From: Oribacterium sp. WCC10
Lineage (GTDB): Bacteria > Bacillota > Clostridia > Lachnospirales > Lachnospiraceae
Direction: 5' to 3'
Assembly: GCF_900113415.1 (NCBI RefSeq)
Contig: NZ_FOPH01000016.1
Location: 1 to 64,000 of the forward strand
DNA: 64,000 nt
The notes under the pieces are model-generated. The model did no database searches, was not told the origin of the DNA, and saw only the letters and a list, made by a program, of their open reading frames with translations. Both the position numbers and the translations under genes were made by a program. Positions 1 through 7,346 of the stretch are shown one piece after another (positions within the stretch are counted from its first letter, which is position 1; each line of letters opens with the position of its first letter).

Positions 1-345
1 TCTCTTTAAGTTCTTCCTCTGTTTGTCATCGTTGAGCTTGTGACTCACCGATGATCCTGCTTGCGCAGGACGCCGATCATAGATCGGTGCATATCGTTCC
101 GGAGTTTTCTGATGAAAACTCCTTCAACTCAAAACTAAAGCTTGGCTTTTCGTTCTGTCCGTTTCTTTACTGCGAATAAATTCGCTTGACCATATTTGGT
201 CGTTTGCTTCCGAGTTCTCTCGAACTCTTCCGCTCTGAATTTTCTTTTTCAAAGAATCTTCAGGGTCTGTGTATTAATCGATCTTTGATTTTCAAGGTTC
301 TAATGTGCTCATTTTCAAGAACTGATGTTCCGGTTCTCTCGAGCG
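1..345 (-). other. Probable rRNA operon leader (rRNA genes lie off the left edge)
   Basis: No protein-coding gene is visible here. Read on the minus strand, the stretch starts just after a strong promoter and contains AGAACCTTGAAAAT and CTTTGAAAA motifs, typical of leaders and spacers of Firmicutes rRNA operons. It also contains stacked hairpins. One is a perfect 9-bp stem with a 4-nt loop (101-122). Another is a nested structure at 48-88 (ACCGAT/ATCGGT outside, CCTGC/GCAGG inside). These resemble the processing stems and antiterminator regions ahead of 16S or 23S genes. The assignment is inferred because the rRNA gene itself would lie to the left of position 1. Confidence 0.5.
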
Positions 346-352
346 CTCAGTT

Positions 353-381
353 ATAATAACAATTCACGGCAAAGATGTCAA
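353..381 (-). promoter_or_regulatory. Strong sigma-A promoter reading leftward
   Basis: The minus strand reads TTGACA (376-381), a 17-bp spacer and TATTAT (353-358). This is a perfect -35 box with a near-consensus -10 at ideal spacing. AT-rich sequence lies upstream of the -35, as in rRNA UP elements. Nothing downstream codes for protein before the window edge, which fits a stable-RNA promoter. Confidence 0.65.
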
Positions 382-443
382 ACACTTTTTAATGTTTTTT
401 AAAAGTTATTTATTTAACAATATTCCTCCGTTATTATGCTTAT

Positions 444-1235
444 TTATGCCCTGTTTCCGAAGCTCTGACACCAATAACAAACCCCATTACTTTCATATAT
501 ACCTATGCCTATATCCCGAAAGTCTCCAAGCATATTCTTACGGTGCCCGTCAGAATTCTTCCATGTGTTAAATACCTCTTCTGCAGAACGGTGGCCGCAA
601 GCAATATTTTCACCTGCGATTGTATAGTTATACCCCATCGCTTTATATAAGGTAAAACACTTTGAACCGTCAGGTCGCGTATGAGTATATTTATTGCTAA
701 GTTCAACAGCTCTAGCTTTGGCAACTTCCGATAGCGTGTCATTCACTTTTAAAGGCGCTTTTCCATTTTCAGTTCTGTACTCATTTACCAGACTAAGAAT
801 TTCTTCAGCAGAAGCTGCAACGTCAATCTTTTCACCATTGCATTGAGACGCCTCGACGCCGGTTTTCATCTGATATAATCCGGACAAGTCATTGTATGAA
901 ATATTGTTGGCAAGAGATGAGTACAGCATTTTACCCTGCGTATCAACTGCTGCAGAACTTAAATATAGAGCCGGGTGTATCCAAAGTGCCCCGTCATCGC
1001 CAAAGAAATACGGAATGTTATCTATCACACGCCACCCTGTGACCATCAGTTTATATGATGGATCTACATAATATACCTTTCCGGAGTCCTGTATCCACCC
1101 ATCCGCAAGAGTTATCCCATCTTTTGTATATGCCCAGTTTGTTCCCAGTTGAATCCAGTTTCCGGCAAGTGATTGCACAGACAGCATAACACTTGCTGCC
1201 ATTCCTATTATTATTGATATTTGGCTTTTCTTCAT
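444..1235 (-). CDS. Secreted CAP/SCP-domain protein (YkwD-like) with a cell-wall-binding-type N-terminal part
   Basis: 263 residues. Residues 1-25 form a signal peptide (basic start, hydrophobic core, end near SLAG). Residues 26-95 contain tryptophan/glycine-rich repeats (WIQ...WAYTKDGI..., GWI...GKVYYVD, GWRVI...PYFFGDDGAL) like CW_binding/choline-binding repeats, suggesting attachment to the envelope. Residues 140-263 are a CAP domain, with VNEYRTENG, a H in YTHTRPDG, GENIA and a SDGHRKNML motif before the final strands. CAP proteins of this class are secreted and their biochemical role in bacteria is mostly unknown. The gene stands alone, upstream of the rRNA-type promoter and downstream of gap. 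An identical style of N-terminal repeats occurs in the unrelated protein at 51188. Confidence 0.85.
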   Translation of the reverse strand: MKKSQISIIIGMAASVMLSVQSLAGNWIQLGTNWAYTKDGITLADGWIQDSGKVYYVDPSYKLMVTGWRVIDNIPYFFGDDGALWIHPALYLSSAAVDTQGKMLYSSLANNISYNDLSGLYQMKTGVEASQCNGEKIDVAASAEEILSLVNEYRTENGKAPLKVNDTLSEVAKARAVELSNKYTHTRPDGSKCFTLYKAMGYNYTIAGENIACGHRSAEEVFNTWKNSDGHRKNMLGDFRDIGIGIYESNGVCYWCQSFGNRA

Positions 1236-1268
1236 TTCTTTATCCCCGTTTTATTCTACGCCCATTTT

Positions 1269-1330
1269 TGATGCAGAGTTAAAAGTACCAAATCAAACTC
1301 CTATGCTAATCAGTGAATCGCAAAGTCCGG
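1269..1330. repeat. Degenerate copy of the TGATGTAAGTGTCAAAAGT inverted-repeat element
   Basis: The left part (TGATGCAGAGTTAAAAGTACCAAATCA) matches the left end of the complete element at 18575, including the internal ACCAAATCA. The following GCTAATCAGTGA block matches the interior before its right end. The terminal repeats themselves have decayed. The rest of the 1236-1638 intergenic space holds only the gap terminator and AT-rich sequence. Confidence 0.5.
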
Positions 1331-1554
1331 GCGCATCCATTATTTTCTACGCTTTTTGAAGAGCGAGACACAACCTATGACAATTCCCAACAGCCGTTGC
1401 ATATGTTTTGTGGGTCTCTTCATTATAAATAGCAACTAAGAACTTTTATCCTTTATTTTTTGTAGTATACTACCTTAAATTTATCGAAAAAAGCGACGTT
1501 TTTATTAAATCATTCTGAGGAAATTACCTTTATATCCCACAATCACCTTAAGCC

Positions 1555-1603
1555 AAAAATTGACCGGCAAACCGGCGCTTGCATTGCACCTGTTTGTCGG
1601 TCA
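1555..1603 (-). terminator. Intrinsic terminator of gap
   Basis: TGACCGGCAAAC (1561-1572) pairs with GTTTGTCGGTCA (1592-1603), a 12-bp stem with one G-U pair. On the minus strand it is followed by AATTTTTGG. It lies 36 bp after the gap stop codon. Confidence 0.8.
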
Positions 1604-1638
1604 ACTCATCTAATATCTATATAACTACCAGGATTGAT

Positions 1639-2754
1639 TTACTTCTTCTTTTCTACTGCCTTCTTGTCAACAGGCTGTGCAGCAACATCGCTCTTTGCCT
1701 GCTCGGGCTTTTGGCTCTTTGCAGCCTTTGCCTGTGCCTTTGCATCCTTACGTGCAACATACTGTAACAGGTTGATGCACTGATTTGAATAACCCCACTC
1801 ATTGTCATACCATGCAATGAGCTTAACAAAGTTGTCATCAAGCATGATTCCGGCCTTAACGTCGAATATACATGTCTGGAAGTTTCCTCTGAGATCAGAA
1901 GAAACGATCTCGTCTGTATTGTACTCGATGATATCCTTCATTTCATGACGGGATGCATGCTCGATAGCCTCGCAGATTTCCTCATAGTTTGTCTTTGTCT
2001 TAAGCTCAGCTGTAAGATCAACTACTGATACATCGTTGGTAGGAACACGGAAGCTAAGTCCTGTCATCTTTCCTTTAAGCTCAGGAATAACCATTCCAAC
2101 AGCCTTGGCAGCTCCTGTTGATGAAGGAATAATGTTGTTAAATACTGAACGTCCTGTTCTCCAGTCGCGACCTCCGTTTGAGTCTACCGGCTTCTGCTTG
2201 GATGTAGATGCATGAATTGTAGACATAAGAGCTCTCTCGATTCCAAACTTCTCATTAAGAACCTTAGCAAGAGGTGCAAGACAGTTGGTTGTACATGATG
2301 CATTTGAAATGATTCTCATGGAAGGATCATAGCTTTCGTTGTTAACACCGAAAACGAATGTTGGGAAGTCAGGATCCTTGCCCGGTGCTGTAAGGATAAC
2401 CTTCTTTGCACCGCCTTTGAAATGCTTTTCGCAATCCTCAAGACGAAGGAACTTACCTGTAGACTCAATGATGTATTCAGCTCCTGTTGACGCCCAGTCA
2501 ATATTTGCAGGGTCATCCTCTGAGAATACATGTATCTTCTTCCCATTAATCACAAGCTCATTCTCTGTGTATCTAACACGGCCTCTGAAACGACCGAATA
2601 CCGAGTCATACTCCATCTGATAGGCCATACGTGCAAGATCAGCATTTCTTAAGTTTATAGCGCATACCTCGATATCATTATCACGCTCCTCGAGAATTCT
2701 AAGGATAACTCTTGCGATACGGCCAAATCCATTGATACCAACTTTAACTAACAT
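1639..2754 (-). CDS. gap: Glyceraldehyde-3-phosphate dehydrogenase, phosphorylating type
   Basis: 371 residues. It oxidises and phosphorylates glyceraldehyde 3-phosphate in cytosolic glycolysis. The Rossmann motif GINGFGRIAR (7-16), catalytic SCTTN with Cys154 and the partner His181 are present, and NEWGYS (318-323) marks the C-terminal NAD-side loop. Two oddities are visible. First, the acidic residue that follows AIN in NAD-specific enzymes is Leu (AINLRN), and the DLP or DGP loop before the RR/WRGGR segment reads DSN. In known GAPDHs, loss of that Asp together with changes at these loop positions shifts preference toward NADP. Second, after a normal end at about residue 335 there is a 35-residue tail rich in Lys, Ala and Gln, absent from standard enzymes of about 335 residues. 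The ribosome site GAGAGGAG precedes the ATG. The gene is monocistronic with its own promoter and terminator. Confidence 0.95.
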   Translation of the reverse strand: MLVKVGINGFGRIARVILRILEERDNDIEVCAINLRNADLARMAYQMEYDSVFGRFRGRVRYTENELVINGKKIHVFSEDDPANIDWASTGAEYIIESTGKFLRLEDCEKHFKGGAKKVILTAPGKDPDFPTFVFGVNNESYDPSMRIISNASCTTNCLAPLAKVLNEKFGIERALMSTIHASTSKQKPVDSNGGRDWRTGRSVFNNIIPSSTGAAKAVGMVIPELKGKMTGLSFRVPTNDVSVVDLTAELKTKTNYEEICEAIEHASRHEMKDIIEYNTDEIVSSDLRGNFQTCIFDVKAGIMLDDNFVKLIAWYDNEWGYSNQCINLLQYVARKDAKAQAKAAKSQKPEQAKSDVAAQPVDKKAVEKKK

Positions 2755-2790
2755 AATTGCTCCTCTCTATCTAAAAAATCAACTATTCGG

Positions 2791-2819
2791 ATTGTAGCAC
2801 TATTAAATTTATATGAAAA
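2791..2819 (-). promoter_or_regulatory. Likely gap promoter
   Basis: TTTTCA (2814-2819), a 17-bp spacer and TACAAT (2791-2796) on the minus strand, about 37 bp before the gap start. The -35 is weak; the -10 is good. Confidence 0.4.
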
Positions 2820-3037
2820 CAAATGTTAATTTATGGACATTTATGACTATATTTTATCAATTGTTATAATGTTTTAGCTTTTAATTCGTGCACATTCAAC
2901 AAAGCTTGATTTTGCGCCACTTTTTGTGGTTTTTGTATACATAAGAGCAGGTATCATCCGGTCTCACGCCATGTTTTTTGTATCCAAAGAAATACATAAA
3001 AGGGGAGCTCACCATAATGCCTCCTGTAATTTATCAA

Positions 3038-3064
3038 CAAAAAAGACCAGGCTCTAATGCCTGG
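3038..3064 (-). terminator. Intrinsic terminator of the NifX-like gene
   Basis: The stem CCAGGC (3047-3052) with GCCTGG (3059-3064) has a 6-nt loop. On the minus strand it is followed by TCTTTTTTG. It lies 56 bp after the stop codon of the gene at 3120. Confidence 0.8.
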
Positions 3065-3119
3065 CCCTTAATATCCCCGGAGGCCTCAAGTGAATTTTGA
3101 GGATTATCTATTTATGTTC

Positions 3120-3455
3120 TTAAGAGTAGTTCGCCACCTCGTTAAATGCCAACTCACCCCTGGCAAACTTTTCAGCAGCGTCATCACAATTGCCTTCCAT
3201 GCCACCACAAACTCTTATTCCCAACTCAGCGAGAGAAACCTGCGCTTCATCACCTATACCACCACAAACCAAAGCATTAACGCCTATTCTGCGTAGTACA
3301 CCAGCCAGCGCACAATGCCCCTGTCCATCGGTGCTGACTACAGATGAATCTATGATATCGTTTCGCTCAATGTTGTAAAGCTTAAAAAAACGAGTCTCAC
3401 CAAAGTGCTGAAACACTTCTTTTTTGTCCGGATCATAAGTAATTGCAAGAATCAT
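3120..3455 (-). CDS. NifX/NifB-C-terminal-like (dinitrogenase iron-molybdenum cofactor family) small protein
   Basis: 111 residues forming the single domain of the family that includes NifX, NifY and the C-terminus of NifB (PF02579). Visible features are the MILAITYD start strand, an FQHFGET loop with the conserved His, and the glycine-rich ALVCGGIGDEAQ segment before the last helix. In nitrogen fixers these domains bind iron-molybdenum cofactor precursors. In non-fixing anaerobes they are common as stand-alone proteins of unknown role, possibly in iron-sulfur or redox-metal handling. No nif gene is seen nearby. It is monocistronic, with a promoter at 3521 and a terminator at 3038. A Cys near the middle (GHCALAG) and CGG pairs could bind a metal, but this is inference. 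Confidence 0.85.
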   Translation of the reverse strand: MILAITYDPDKKEVFQHFGETRFFKLYNIERNDIIDSSVVSTDGQGHCALAGVLRRIGVNALVCGGIGDEAQVSLAELGIRVCGGMEGNCDDAAEKFARGELAFNEVANYS

Positions 3456-3520
3456 AGTCTCATTAACCTCTTCTATTCAATTTTCTATACTTCTTAGGCC
3501 TGCAAGCCAATAATAAAATT

Positions 3521-3549
3521 ATTATAAATTTTTCAGTATAATAAAACAA
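3521..3549 (-). promoter_or_regulatory. Promoter of the NifX-like gene
   Basis: TTGTTT (3544-3549), 17-bp spacer, TATAAT (3521-3526) on the minus strand. The -10 is perfect and the leader is about 60 nt. Confidence 0.55.
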
Positions 3550-3596
3550 GCTATGGTTTAAATTTAATTCAATTTTTAATGGAAGAAGCCACGCGG

Positions 3597-3697
3597 CATT
3601 GAGTGCTTCAAAGGAATCTGCAAAGATTCTTGCTCTTTCACACGAATGTGTGCGTTGGCACTAATCAGCGAGTGACAAATACTTTTGACACTCAATG
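3597..3697. repeat. Degenerate copy of the inverted-repeat (MITE-like) element
   Basis: The right half, from ACACGAATGTGTGCGTTGGC through ACTTTTGACACTCA, is nearly the same as the right half of the complete element at 18575. The left end (CATTGAGTGCTTCAAAGG) is an imperfect inverse of the right end. The element lies between the sortase terminator and the NifX-like promoter. The rest of 3456-3909 holds those two sites and no gene. Confidence 0.65.
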
Positions 3698-3721
3698 ATG
3701 ATATCGGCTCAACAAAATTCC

Positions 3722-3752
3722 AAAATAAAAAGCCTCCCACCACAGGAGGCTT
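3722..3752 (-). terminator. Intrinsic terminator at the end of the pilus operon
   Basis: AAGCCTCC (3730-3737) pairs with GGAGGCTT (3745-3752). The minus strand continues TTTTTATTTTG. It lies about 160 bp past the sortase stop and is the first terminator after the pilus genes. Confidence 0.8.
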
Positions 3753-3909
3753 GACCAATGTTATATACTTGTGAACTTTGTGCCCATAAGATTATTTACT
3801 AAATATATGTGTCCCACCATCTTCATGTTAATACATTAACGCATTTTTTGCAACAAAAATCTTAAAAAAGATATTTCTTTTGTCATTCACCATTGACTTT
3901 ATAATTATT

Positions 3910-4863
3910 TTATCTTTTTTTCTTTTTCACAGGTGCAAACAGTGCAAAAGCCAATACAATAACTGCAAATACGGCAAACGCTATAGGAAGATACTCCGGT
4001 ATCTCATGTCCCTGAGACGCATCAGATTCAACGGCATTTAAGCTCGTACCTCCTGTAGCTTCGTAGTTTCTCGCCACATACTCTTCTTCAGTTATGGTCT
4101 CTGTATGCTCGCCCTTAACCAACATACGATGAGTGTTGACACCATACGGGGTACAGGTTACCAGAGTGCAGTAATCCTTGCCTTTTTCAATGTCTATATT
4201 ATCAACTTCGTCAGGAAGAACTACCGTAACATCGCACACCTTATATATAAGAACCTTTCCAAGGACATGCAATGCGAAAATGTCTCCCTCTGTCATTTCA
4301 TCAAGCCTCGTAAAAAGCTTTGCTGAGGGAAGACCACGATGCCCTGATAACACAGTATGTGAGCTTTCTCCGCCAACCGGAAGAGAAGAACCCGGAATAT
4401 GCCCCACTCCTATCTGAAGCACTGATTCATCCGTTGAATGATATATAGGAAGGCGTACTTCTATTTTAGGAATGGTTATAAAACCCATAATTCCGGTTCC
4501 GGTAGAATTCAAAAGTCCCGTATACTCTTCCTCTTCTTTTTCGCTCATTTTGTATCTGTCATTTTTTGAAAGAAGCTCTTTATTATATCTGACCGCATCG
4601 TCCCACTCTTTCTCTACATGATCGGAATCGTCCGATTGAATCTGTTCAGTATATCCGGCAATGATTCTGGACTGGTGTAATGCATTCCACTTCTCACTGA
4701 TGGTTGGATATAGTAAAAGGCCGATTCCGGCAAGCATCACCAGCACCATAAAGCCGGTTATGACATTCGAAAATGCACCCTTCTTTCCTTTTGTGATTGG
4801 AGTTCCGGCAGATTTTATTTCATCATTATTCTGATCTGTTTCAACAGTTTTTCTTTCTTTCAT
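3910..4863 (-). CDS. Class C (pilin-polymerising) sortase
   Basis: 317 residues. It cuts LPxTG-type sorting signals and links pilin subunits through a lysine of the next subunit on the outer membrane face. There is an N-terminal membrane helix at about 33-53 and a second one at 291-311, followed by a basic tail; two anchors are typical of class C sortases. The catalytic triad is His175 (TVLSGHRGLP), Cys237 (TLVTCTPYG) and Arg246 (NTHRMLV). The TCTPYGVNTHRMLVKG block is diagnostic of this class. No clear lid motif (DPF/W) is visible in residues 100-125. It is the last gene of the pilus operon, separated from the backbone pilin by 419 bp of repeat-containing DNA, so it may be transcribed at a lower level than the pilins. 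Confidence 0.93.
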   Translation of the reverse strand: MKERKTVETDQNNDEIKSAGTPITKGKKGAFSNVITGFMVLVMLAGIGLLLYPTISEKWNALHQSRIIAGYTEQIQSDDSDHVEKEWDDAVRYNKELLSKNDRYKMSEKEEEEYTGLLNSTGTGIMGFITIPKIEVRLPIYHSTDESVLQIGVGHIPGSSLPVGGESSHTVLSGHRGLPSAKLFTRLDEMTEGDIFALHVLGKVLIYKVCDVTVVLPDEVDNIDIEKGKDYCTLVTCTPYGVNTHRMLVKGEHTETITEEEYVARNYEATGGTSLNAVESDASQGHEIPEYLPIAFAVFAVIVLAFALFAPVKKKKR

Positions 4864-4904
4864 ATCTCAATCTTTCATCTATGGGAACAAAGGATAATTG
4901 AAAT

Positions 4905-5032
4905 TTAGGAAAACGCTGATTAAATCGTTTCCCTGGCCGGATTTTCGATGCGAAGCATCAAATACCTTTGAAAATCCGTGTCCCGACGCCGGAGGCTCTG
5001 AAGAAACACTGATATAATCAGTATTTCCTTAG
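4905..5032. repeat. 128-bp palindromic intergenic element, copy A
   Basis: About 75-80 percent identical by eye to copy B at 17073. Order of parts: a short stem (GGAAAACGCTGATTAAATCGTTTCC), CCGGATTTTCG with a later inverse CGAAAATCC-like arm, GACGCCGGAG, and a right stem with an ATAATCAGTATTTCC end. The outer ends (GGAAAACGCTG and its near-inverse CAGTATTTCC) are inverted repeats. It sits between the backbone pilin and sortase genes. Confidence 0.75.
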
Positions 5033-5124
5033 TTTCTTAAAAATCGAGTAGCAGTCTGTATAAAACTGCTACTCAAAAATAATTCTATATGTAGATTAAG
5101 CACGTTGCATATGCAAGCAAACAT

Positions 5125-5168
5125 TCACGTATTAATGAATGACAAACACTTTTGCGACTCATGTCTTG
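5125..5168. repeat. Right-end fragment of the MITE-like element
   Basis: AATGAATGACAAACACTTTTGCGACTCATGTCTT aligns with the right end of the element at 18575 (AGTGAGTGACAAATACTTTTGACACTCACGTCAT), with several substitutions. It has no left partner. Together with copy A above it fills the 4864-5282 intergenic space. Confidence 0.5.
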
Positions 5169-5282
5169 TACATCGAATAATAAGTACCTGACACGTTGTT
5201 TATTGTAAAAATGCTGAAATATACAGTGATTACAGCGAATATGATGTATCAGCTACTCAATATATGCTGTACTCGTCAGCAA

Positions 5283-7154
5283 TTATGCTGCGTCATTTCT
5301 TCTCTTTATGATGATAGCTGCGCCGCCCATGATAACAAGGATTGCACCGAATGCATACATGATAGTTGTACCAATGCCACCGGTTGATGGAAGTGTTGAA
5401 CCTGTGTAGTTAACAATCTCTGTCTTTACAATTCCATAGTTGTCATCAGACTTAATCTCTGTCTTGTCATTAAGCTTTACGGTGAGTGCCTTTAGAGCAG
5501 CATCCTTAGCTGTCTTGCCTTCCCAGTTCTGATCATTAACTGTAACAGCTGTAAGCTCAAGCTTTACTCTGTCTGTGAGCTTATTATATCCGCTAGGTGC
5601 CTCTGTCTCTTCGAGATAATAAACGCCTGAATCAAGGCCCTTGATCTTTACAAGACCGTTAGCATCTGATTCAACCTCTGTAGACTCACCTTCTGCAACT
5701 TTATAATCAGCATCTTTCCAGCCCTTAAAGTTAAAATCTTTCTTTTTTCCATTGTCATCCACATCATAACTAAAGACTGCTACATCGCCTTTTTCTGTGA
5801 AAAGCTTGAACTTTGCGCCTGAAAGCTTTCTTCTGTATACTTTCTCAGCTGTCCCATCACCATCCAGATCATAGCTTACCTCTTCAAACTTAGCTTTATC
5901 CTCCTGATTAAGAAGGGCATAGTCAGTCTCTGACATGTAGGTTACCTTTTCGTTGTCAATCTCGTAAGTAAATACAATGTTCTTATCCTCAGGAGTTTTT
6001 CCATGTCCTTCTCCGTTGGGATTATTAGAATACTCAAGATGGAACTCGTTCTCATTACCCGGAAGACCTACTGCAGCTTTCTCATTAAGTGAAGCATTGT
6101 ATCTTACAACAAACGTACTGTCCTTTGTAATGTTTATTTCTTTGCCGGAATCCTTTGCAACAGCTTTTTTTAGGTCTTCGAAAGATACATTAAGTACTGT
6201 TGAACCATCATCTGTCGATACTGTCTTTCTATAACCAGTCTTGTCATCCTTGTTTGTCACTTCTTTTAATTCTATCTCTGTAGAATCATCGACTGCTGGT
6301 CTGAAATATACCTTAACGCTGTCACCATCAAGTGTAAGACCCTCGCTCATGGTATCAACAAAAGAATAGTAGTAGGTCTCATACTTATCGTAGTTTGATG
6401 GAAGTGTACCAACAAGCTCATAAGGGATTACGTCGCCAATGCTGTAATCCGCTACATCGTTGTACTGTTCACCTACTTTGAAGGAAGCAATTCTGGTATC
6501 TTCATCTCCTTCAACTTTCTTAACGTTCTCTTTTACCTTCTTAAGAGATGAAGGTGCATCAAGCTTCGTCTCAGTCTCAGTATCTCCGACGATCTGAAGG
6601 ATGTACTGTGTATAAGAACCATTCTCTACGTCTTTGCCGTTAAGTTTTTCCTGTGATCCGTCAAGATCCTTTACAAAGTAATAACCTGCAGGAAGTGCTA
6701 CAGTACCTTCATTTCCGGCATCGATATCAATAGTTGCTGTAGCACTCTCACTCAAAGCCTTGCTGATGAGTTCTGCAAATTCCTCTACATTTATTTTTCC
6801 TTCCTTTGCATCTTTTTCATCTGTAAGTTTTGCTGCAACCTTTGCCGCATCTTCATCATTTATTTCATTTGGAAGTTTTGTTGTATCAACGCCTTCTCCC
6901 CACTTGATGTATGATAAGCTTCTTTTAGCATCTGTCACAGTAAGCTCACCCTTGAAAATCTGATAAATCTCGAACTTGTGAGCAGTCTTACCTGTATTCT
7001 TAATGGTAAAGTTATACTTATCTGTCTTTTCCTCTGCCCCCTCGGTTGATGAACCATTCTCTGTTGCAGCGTATGCTGTGAAGCCCTGTGAAGTTACGGT
7101 TCCCATAGACATACTTGCGATAAGTGCCAGTGTCAAAAAATTCTTCTTTTTCAT
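5283..7154 (-). CDS. LPxTG backbone (major) pilin with isopeptide-forming domains
   Basis: 623 residues. It is probably the polymerised shaft subunit of a sortase-assembled pilus. Residues 1-30 are a signal peptide ending near AYAA. An N-terminal pilin domain (about 45-190) is followed by a D2-type fimbrial isopeptide domain (about 220-420), then a Cna_B/SpaA-like domain. The latter carries the classic E-box YYLEETEAPSGYN near residue 515, whose Glu helps form the internal Lys-Asn bond. The sorting signal is LPSTG at 588, with a hydrophobic helix and KRRNDAA tail. No exact YPKN pilin motif is seen; the lysine-rich SSLKKVKENVKKVE segment near 205 is a possible linking site (inference). The start is fixed by GGAG 13 bp and GGG 5 bp upstream of the ATG. 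A strong hairpin lies just upstream (7177-7215). Confidence 0.92.
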   Translation of the reverse strand: MKKKNFLTLALIASMSMGTVTSQGFTAYAATENGSSTEGAEEKTDKYNFTIKNTGKTAHKFEIYQIFKGELTVTDAKRSLSYIKWGEGVDTTKLPNEINDEDAAKVAAKLTDEKDAKEGKINVEEFAELISKALSESATATIDIDAGNEGTVALPAGYYFVKDLDGSQEKLNGKDVENGSYTQYILQIVGDTETETKLDAPSSLKKVKENVKKVEGDEDTRIASFKVGEQYNDVADYSIGDVIPYELVGTLPSNYDKYETYYYSFVDTMSEGLTLDGDSVKVYFRPAVDDSTEIELKEVTNKDDKTGYRKTVSTDDGSTVLNVSFEDLKKAVAKDSGKEINITKDSTFVVRYNASLNEKAAVGLPGNENEFHLEYSNNPNGEGHGKTPEDKNIVFTYEIDNEKVTYMSETDYALLNQEDKAKFEEVSYDLDGDGTAEKVYRRKLSGAKFKLFTEKGDVAVFSYDVDDNGKKKDFNFKGWKDADYKVAEGESTEVESDANGLVKIKGLDSGVYYLEETEAPSGYNKLTDRVKLELTAVTVNDQNWEGKTAKDAALKALTVKLNDKTEIKSDDNYGIVKTEIVNYTGSTLPSTGGIGTTIMYAFGAILVIMGGAAIIIKRRNDAA

Positions 7155-7176
7155 TTCCCTATACTCCTCATATTTA

Positions 7177-7215
7177 ATGTCATCCCTTTTGGCTTAGCCA
7201 AATGAAGGATGACAT
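7177..7215 (-). promoter_or_regulatory. Long hairpin just ahead of the backbone pilin ribosome site
   Basis: Outer arms ATGTCATCC (7177-7185) and GGATGACAT (7207-7215) enclose an inner palindrome TTTGGCTTAGCCAAA. No T-run follows on the minus strand, so it is not a plain terminator. It sits about 10-20 nt upstream of GAGGAGTATAGGGAAATG. It could mark an RNA processing point or stabilise a separate pilin transcript, letting the shaft subunit be made in excess of the adhesin. Confidence 0.6.
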
Positions 7216-7346
7216 CATATTTTTCAGTCGTTTCTTAAAAGCACATGTATACTACACAAATTTCTCTTATATTTCAAATTAAATTTGCATCTATATTATG
7301 CTTTTTTATATTTTGTTTATAAGATTTTGTCGGTTGCCTTTAATAT

